A stretch of 18,701 bases of DNA from CAZRIE01 sp964600075 (GTDB lineage: Bacteria; Bacteroidota; Bacteroidia; Flavobacteriales; Flavobacteriaceae): positions 1 to 18,701 of the forward strand of contig CAZRIE010000082.1 in the NCBI GenBank assembly GCA_964600075.1, in the 5' to 3' direction. This document shows, piece by piece, positions 15,154 through 18,701 of this stretch. The position numbers and the translations under genes are program-made. The notes under the pieces were generated by a model, which saw only the letters and a list, made by a program, of their open reading frames with translations, was not told where the DNA came from and searched no databases. Position 1 is the stretch's first letter. Each line of letters starts with the position of its first letter.

Positions 15154-15798
15154 CTATACCCCTTCTTTTTGCCCATTACCACTCGAATATTTACCTACCA
15201 AAATTGCGACAATAACTGCTACGTAAAATTGCCCGGTGACGGCAATAAACATTGATAAAGACTGTGTTATTGGCAGTTGTGGAGTAATATCACCATAACC
15301 GGCTGTTGTAAGCGTGATCATGGTATAATACACCAGTTCCATATCCGATTTCCCTGCTGCATTATACGAACCCGGAACATAAACGTCACAAAAGGCCACC
15401 AGGCTTATAAACATGATGCCCAGAAGCAGATAGCCATTTATTGCGTCTACTAGGGAATAGATATCGATATTTTTCCGTGCCAACAGGTCTTTTATTACGG
15501 ACCCGACGATATAAATAATGAACAGATTGGTCAACAACTCCGCGAGATAATGCAGGTATATAAAATCTGTTGTACGCGTAGCGAGCTCAATTAGGATAGC
15601 TCCAAGTCCAATTAAAGTAACTTTAGTGCTAATGGAATAGGCCGCCAAAAAAATAATAATCGAAAACAGTAGTATCGTAATTGCAGGGTTTGGAAACTCA
15701 AAAACAGGCAATAAAAAAACAAAGATCAAACTAAAGATCAGTAGCAGAACAGACGAAACCGATTTGTCCTTTAACAAACCATCTATTTTTTTTAACAT
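15154..15798 (-). CDS. Six-helix potassium channel (Ion_trans_2 pore)
   Basis: The product is 214 residues. Four hydrophobic segments (about 15-33, 37-54, 58-73, 85-103) precede an outer pore helix (about 118-137), a pore loop and an inner helix (about 180-202). The pore loop reads YYTMITLTTAGYGDITP, and the selectivity filter TAGYGD (165-170) is the K+ channel signature with Ala in place of the usual Val or Ile. There is no arginine-rich voltage sensor and no cytoplasmic RCK domain, so gating cannot be predicted. It should form a tetramer in the inner membrane. It is the last gene of the operon that begins with the sulfatase, 60 bases after the DUF4136 gene. Confidence 0.85.
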   Translation of the reverse strand: MLKKIDGLLKDKSVSSVLLLIFSLIFVFLLPVFEFPNPAITILLFSIIIFLAAYSISTKVTLIGLGAILIELATRTTDFIYLHYLAELLTNLFIIYIVGSVIKDLLARKNIDIYSLVDAINGYLLLGIMFISLVAFCDVYVPGSYNAAGKSDMELVYYTMITLTTAGYGDITPQLPITQSLSMFIAVTGQFYVAVIVAILVGKYSSGNGQKEGV

Positions 15799-15858
15799 GC
15801 TCTACTAATTTTTTGCGAATGTTGTCGATGGTGTTCTTTTTTTAGCTTTGGCGCTATT

Positions 15859-16446
15859 TTATCCCTTGGGTTGAACAGGAAATGCTTTCATAATTTTTGC
15901 AACGCCTTCTTTTATTTTCTCTTCACGTTTGTTTTTATTTTCACTGATGGTCTTTTTTCCGATACCTTGCCATATCTGTTTTTTAGTTTGTGCATCAAAA
16001 ACATCTACAATCAGGGTTCCTACCTCATAATCATTTTGGGTGGTGGTTGTGGTACTGGTTCCCATGCCCATGCCCATGCCTCCTCCGTATCCATATCCGT
16101 ACATCGGAGCATACATACCACCGTACATTCCTGAATTGTAGTGATCGGTGTAGGAATTATAACTCGTTTTTTGATCTACCACAATATAAAGGGATATTAT
16201 GGCATCTCCATCGGTCTGATCTGCGGTCCATCCCCGCATAGCAAATTCGTTTCCAAATGCAGTTTCGATTCTTTCTTTGTCGAAACTGGTTAGCATTTGG
16301 TCGCTCTTATCGGCCCAGCCGTAGTATGTAAATGTTTTGTATTTGGAGAAGTCCGCCGTTTTATCGTAATCTGATGTCACGGAGACACCGCTACCACATG
16401 CGGAAGTTACTAAAGCTAGTAGCATAAAATAGATGTAATTTTTCAT
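15859..16446 (-). CDS. DUF4136 lipoprotein with Gly/Met/Tyr insert
   Basis: I chose ATG at 16446, not TTG two codons upstream, because it gives a normal signal peptide (MKNYIYFMLLALVTSACG) with lipid attachment at Cys17; the length is then 195 residues. The DUF4136 core is visible as VTSDYDKTADFSKYKTFTYY at 22-41 and a second half, YEVGTLIVDVFDAQTKKQIW (140-159), then GIGKK and a charged helix. A low-complexity insert of Gly, Met and Tyr (106-129) and a Thr run (131-136) separate the halves. DUF4136 proteins are envelope lipoproteins of unknown function. It lies between the TMEM175-like and K+ channel genes with short gaps, so it is probably co-expressed with them. Confidence 0.85.
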   Translation of the reverse strand: MKNYIYFMLLALVTSACGSGVSVTSDYDKTADFSKYKTFTYYGWADKSDQMLTSFDKERIETAFGNEFAMRGWTADQTDGDAIISLYIVVDQKTSYNSYTDHYNSGMYGGMYAPMYGYGYGGGMGMGMGTSTTTTTQNDYEVGTLIVDVFDAQTKKQIWQGIGKKTISENKNKREEKIKEGVAKIMKAFPVQPKG

Positions 16447-16471
16447 AGTCAATAGAGTTTTATATTAGTAC

Positions 16472-17095
16472 TTATTTACCTCGTTTTTTTAGCATCCAAT
16501 TAAATATAACCGGTAAGACGAACCATGCCAGTGTCCAAACCAGTGGGCCTACGAATGCAAGCCCAATATTTACTACGGCCACAGAAGGTTCCATGAGGTT
16601 ACTGCGCGTAATGGCAGTTACATCATCGTCTTTCAACGATTCATGAATCATCTTATGTTTTGATGCATAAATCCATGATCCAACGCCAATAAAACCTGCA
16701 AGCGCTAAACTTCCGGCCTGTAACGCTGGCGAAGATTGGCTCTCTAATGCCGGATCCGCTATTGCAAAATACACAAAAAGACAAACTAAAAATAATTGAA
16801 TCAAAGAAAGTGCCGCATGCGTAGCATTTGTTTTAATCAAATTCTTGAAGAGGCTATTGTTTTGGTGCCAATACATCAGCGCCAAGCCCGCACCAATAAA
16901 AATACGCAATAATTCGTTGCTATTGTCCATCATATGGCTTAGAAGCCCCAAGGGTTTATGCGACCATTCCATATCTTCTATAATCGGCAGATAAGTGGTT
17001 AGCATATGAAAAAAGACTAACGCATAGACCACGTCTATAAATCGGCTTAATCTATTTAAATAAACGCTATCGGGCATTGTTCTTACTTGATTCAT
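16472..17095 (-). CDS. TMEM175/DUF1211-like membrane channel
   Basis: The product is 207 residues with five or six hydrophobic segments. The first helix carries RLSRFIDVVYALVFFHML, which follows the TMEM175 'RxxxFSD' layout (Arg15, Phe19, Asp21) but has Ile20 instead of Ser. The later pattern LALMYWHQNNSLFKNLIKT then NATHAALSLIQLFLV also matches the second and third helices of that family. Bacterial TMEM175 proteins are reported K+-permeable channels built on the FSD helix, so the change could affect conduction or mean a different role. It starts 38 bases after the MetA-like gene and ends 25 bases before the DUF4136 lipoprotein start. Family assignment is by motif only. Confidence 0.65.
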   Translation of the reverse strand: MNQVRTMPDSVYLNRLSRFIDVVYALVFFHMLTTYLPIIEDMEWSHKPLGLLSHMMDNSNELLRIFIGAGLALMYWHQNNSLFKNLIKTNATHAALSLIQLFLVCLFVYFAIADPALESQSSPALQAGSLALAGFIGVGSWIYASKHKMIHESLKDDDVTAITRSNLMEPSVAVVNIGLAFVGPLVWTLAWFVLPVIFNWMLKKRGK

Positions 17096-17133
17096 TAGTT
17101 GTACAATTTTTTAAATCAGTTATTTAGTGCCCA

Positions 17134-17973
17134 TTATTTACCGCCAAGAGGCATGGTGTAGGTGAAATTAAGACGGAATGAATTCTTCACTGCCGGACCT
17201 TCCCAGTTTTTATAAATCGCACTTGTCTGGTATTCGGCATATACATTGACAGAGCCTTTAGGTAGCACCCAGACTTTTCCAAATCGCACTCCAATTGGCA
17301 AGAAAAACCCATTTGTATTCCAATCGTAAAGAGCTACCATATCGCCGTTGCCAACGTAATAACCCGAATCTCCAAAACGATAATTTAAGAAAGGTGCAAT
17401 TCCTAAAGGATTGGCATCTGAAAATCCAGCTTGTAAAGCACTTGGATCAACACCCCGCCACGATTGCGTTAATAAGACCCCGTAAAACCAAAATCCAGAA
17501 TTATTTACATAGGCTGAGGAAAAACCATACCCCCATTCATCTTTTGCTACTTGTGCATTCCCTGGCAGGGTGACCATTGGACCAATACCCGCTCGGCCGG
17601 TTCCCCAATCCCAAGCTTTTGGGATGATCAATGCAAAAATCTCGGTATTACCCAATCCGGATTCACCGGTACTCACATTTTCATAATGTCGCAATGTTAC
17701 CCTGGGTAGAATAGTCAACTTTTTTAAGGGAATTGGAGCCACAATACGCAACTGAACGTAATTGTCAAGCCCCGGTCTTCGTGCCGCCCCATTGACCATA
17801 TCACTATGATAATCAGGCATGAATTGGTAGGCCCCTTGAAAACTCCACTGGGTCGCAGTAGCATCTAATGCCTTAGACGCATCGTCTTGCGCAGGTTGAT
17901 CACTGTCATCACTATCTTGAGCGAAAGCGGTCAATGAAAAAAATGACAGTAAAACAATACATATATATTTCAT
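17134..17973 (-). CDS. MetA-like outer-membrane protein (Phenol_MetA_deg type)
   Basis: The product is 279 residues with a signal peptide (1-18, ending LTAFA) and an acidic linker (DSDDSDQPAQDDASK). Strand-like segments follow the Phenol_MetA_deg pattern: GESGLGNTEIFALIIPKAW (104-122), with the 'GLGNT' turn, then GTGRAGIGPMVTLPG and WGYGFSSAYVNNSGFW. The chain ends RLNFTYTMPLGGK. Members are predicted barrel channels for hydrophobic compounds, although the name reflects only early context. Here the gene sits between a four-helix membrane protein and a TMEM175-like gene, so an outer-membrane partner for an ion or solute system is plausible but not shown. Confidence 0.6.
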   Translation of the reverse strand: MKYICIVLLSFFSLTAFAQDSDDSDQPAQDDASKALDATATQWSFQGAYQFMPDYHSDMVNGAARRPGLDNYVQLRIVAPIPLKKLTILPRVTLRHYENVSTGESGLGNTEIFALIIPKAWDWGTGRAGIGPMVTLPGNAQVAKDEWGYGFSSAYVNNSGFWFYGVLLTQSWRGVDPSALQAGFSDANPLGIAPFLNYRFGDSGYYVGNGDMVALYDWNTNGFFLPIGVRFGKVWVLPKGSVNVYAEYQTSAIYKNWEGPAVKNSFRLNFTYTMPLGGK

Positions 17974-17986
17974 AATTTTTTATTTT

Positions 17987-18011
17987 TAATGTTAATCAAC
18001 TTTTAACATTA
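17987..18011 (-). promoter_or_regulatory. AT-rich hairpin in the leader of the MetA-like gene
   Basis: TAATGTTAA (17987-17995) and TTAACATTA (18003-18011) form a perfect 9-bp inverted repeat with a seven-base loop, in the 47-base gap between two operon genes. It sits about 14 bases before the ATG at 17973. No T-run follows on the minus strand, so a terminator is unlikely. An mRNA processing or stability element, or a protein-binding palindrome, are possible. Confidence 0.35.
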
Positions 18012-18020
18012 TTTAATTTT

Positions 18021-18536
18021 TTAATTAGCTCTGGCTATTTTGGCCTTATACTGAAAAAGACCACTCAATTTATCCCAAAAGTCGCCCCCTAAAACAAAAA
18101 TACCTGTGATAAACATCATATCGAGCGCTGTATGTGACCAAAACGGTAACTCCTTAAAAAGCGTAATAAAATGACCTAGGTAGGGTTGCAAAATCCCAAA
18201 TATTAATGGAATACTAAATAATACCAAACCCAAATAATAACGATTTCGACTAACCTGATCGGGCGGTAAATATCGCTTCAAATACTTTCCGATTTTTCCC
18301 TTTATATATTCATACCCGGGTTTTCCCATCACTACTATGGCCAGGAGCATAAAAAGCTCAGGAATGCCAAAAGCAAGAAGGCCAGAGATAATACTTTTGG
18401 TAGCTGTAGACCAATTGGAGGTCACCACTAAAGGAATTAAAAGAGGGCTAAAAAAACCTAACAACAAGACTACTACTCCAATTGTGAGTTTCGTTTTCGA
18501 GCGTTTCGGATTTTTTAGCTCTTCTTTTTTTTCCAT
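18021..18536 (-). CDS. Transporter suffix domain-like membrane protein
   Basis: The product is 171 residues with a lysine-rich N-terminus and four hydrophobic segments (about 17-38, 48-70, 99-119 and 135-150). The linker GKPGYEYIKGKIGKYLKRYL (71-90) and the C-terminal FVLGGDFWDKLSGLFQYKAK (147-166) fit the 'transporter suffix' family, in which such a unit follows or accompanies other transporters. No function is established. It is encoded between the sulfatase end (25 bases upstream) and the MetA-like gene (47 bases downstream), so it is probably co-transcribed. It has no catalytic residues I can identify. Confidence 0.65.
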   Translation of the reverse strand: MEKKEELKNPKRSKTKLTIGVVVLLLGFFSPLLIPLVVTSNWSTATKSIISGLLAFGIPELFMLLAIVVMGKPGYEYIKGKIGKYLKRYLPPDQVSRNRYYLGLVLFSIPLIFGILQPYLGHFITLFKELPFWSHTALDMMFITGIFVLGGDFWDKLSGLFQYKAKIARAN

Positions 18537-18561
18537 GATTGGGTTGAATCTTTAATTTAGT

Positions 18562-18701
18562 TTATTTATCTCCAGCACCTTTAGTCACGGCTTCCATCAC
18601 GCGATCCAAACTAAAACTACCCGGTTTTTGACGCGGTGGAAATTCCTTAAAGCTCTGTAACCATTGCCCAACATAATACCCAGCAGGTGCAAAAGACCAC
18701 A
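18562..18701 (-). CDS. Sulfatase-like C-terminus (5' part outside window)
   Basis: Only the last 45 residues are present, with a TAA at 18564-18562. They read WSFAPAGYYVGQWLQSFKEF and then PPRQKPGSFSLDRVMEAVTK before GAGDK. This resembles the C-terminal tail of arylsulfatase-type enzymes, with the 'F..FPPRQKPgSF' segment that I associate with that family, but the formylglycine motif and metal site lie outside the window. If correct, it heads the operon that continues with the membrane genes to its left. The call rests on a short tail, so it is tentative. Confidence 0.5.
   Translation of the reverse strand, partial: WSFAPAGYYVGQWLQSFKEFPPRQKPGSFSLDRVMEAVTKGAGDK

Noticed and set aside
1..18701. 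CRISPR arrays, tRNA or rRNA genes, insertion sequences
   Set aside because: I looked for regularly spaced repeats, cloverleaf-like segments and transposase-like frames and saw none. The only clear repeat pair is the YqhA C-terminal duplication.

Overview
The window looks like a chromosomal segment from a flavobacterium or a close Bacteroidetes relative. The evidence is moderate-to-low GC, many secreted beta-barrel proteins, weak or absent Shine-Dalgarno sites with AT-rich leaders and some TTG starts, and a MoxR/DUF58/Bat (aerotolerance) operon of Bacteroidetes type. Every intact gene except the lipoprotein gene at 4807-5502 is on the minus strand, so transcription mostly runs from high to low coordinates.

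Layout from the left. (1) 1-1329 is the N-terminal 443 residues of an unusual fusion: a periplasmic-binding-protein-like domain (ABC_sub_bind type) followed by the start of a TolC outer-membrane efflux domain. (2) 1686-3101 is a FadL/OmpP1-like outer-membrane protein. (3) 3112-4480 is a small gene graveyard. It holds the C-terminal remnant of one YqhA/UPF0114-like gene, a second YqhA-like gene broken by one frameshift, and a secreted protein gene interrupted by an in-frame TAG and then truncated. (4) 4807-5502 is a lipoprotein with a Gly/Tyr-rich insert. (5) A hairpin at 5799-5835 probably ends the Bat operon.

(6) 5922-12397 is a tightly packed operon in the order moxR, DUF58, a DUF4381-like gene, batA, a batB-batC fusion, batD. 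Almost all junctions overlap by 4-8 bases. The products should form an envelope-associated assembly: a MoxR AAA+ ATPase, three MIDAS-containing VWA-type proteins, a TPR region and the BatD membrane protein. A DUF2490 barrel gene lies just upstream (12456-13259). (7) 13403-15041 holds a basic 80-residue ORF overlapping the end of a small barrel gene, and a DUF3575-like barrel gene.

(8) 15154-18701 looks like one operon with gaps of 25-60 bases. In transcription order it holds a sulfatase-like C-terminus, a four-helix 'transporter suffix' protein, a MetA-like outer-membrane protein, a TMEM175/DUF1211-like channel with a changed signature motif, a DUF4136 lipoprotein and a six-helix K+ channel. 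Two potassium-channel families together with outer-membrane and lipoprotein partners make this the best candidate for an undescribed envelope or ion-homeostasis system. The functional link is inferred from gene order only.
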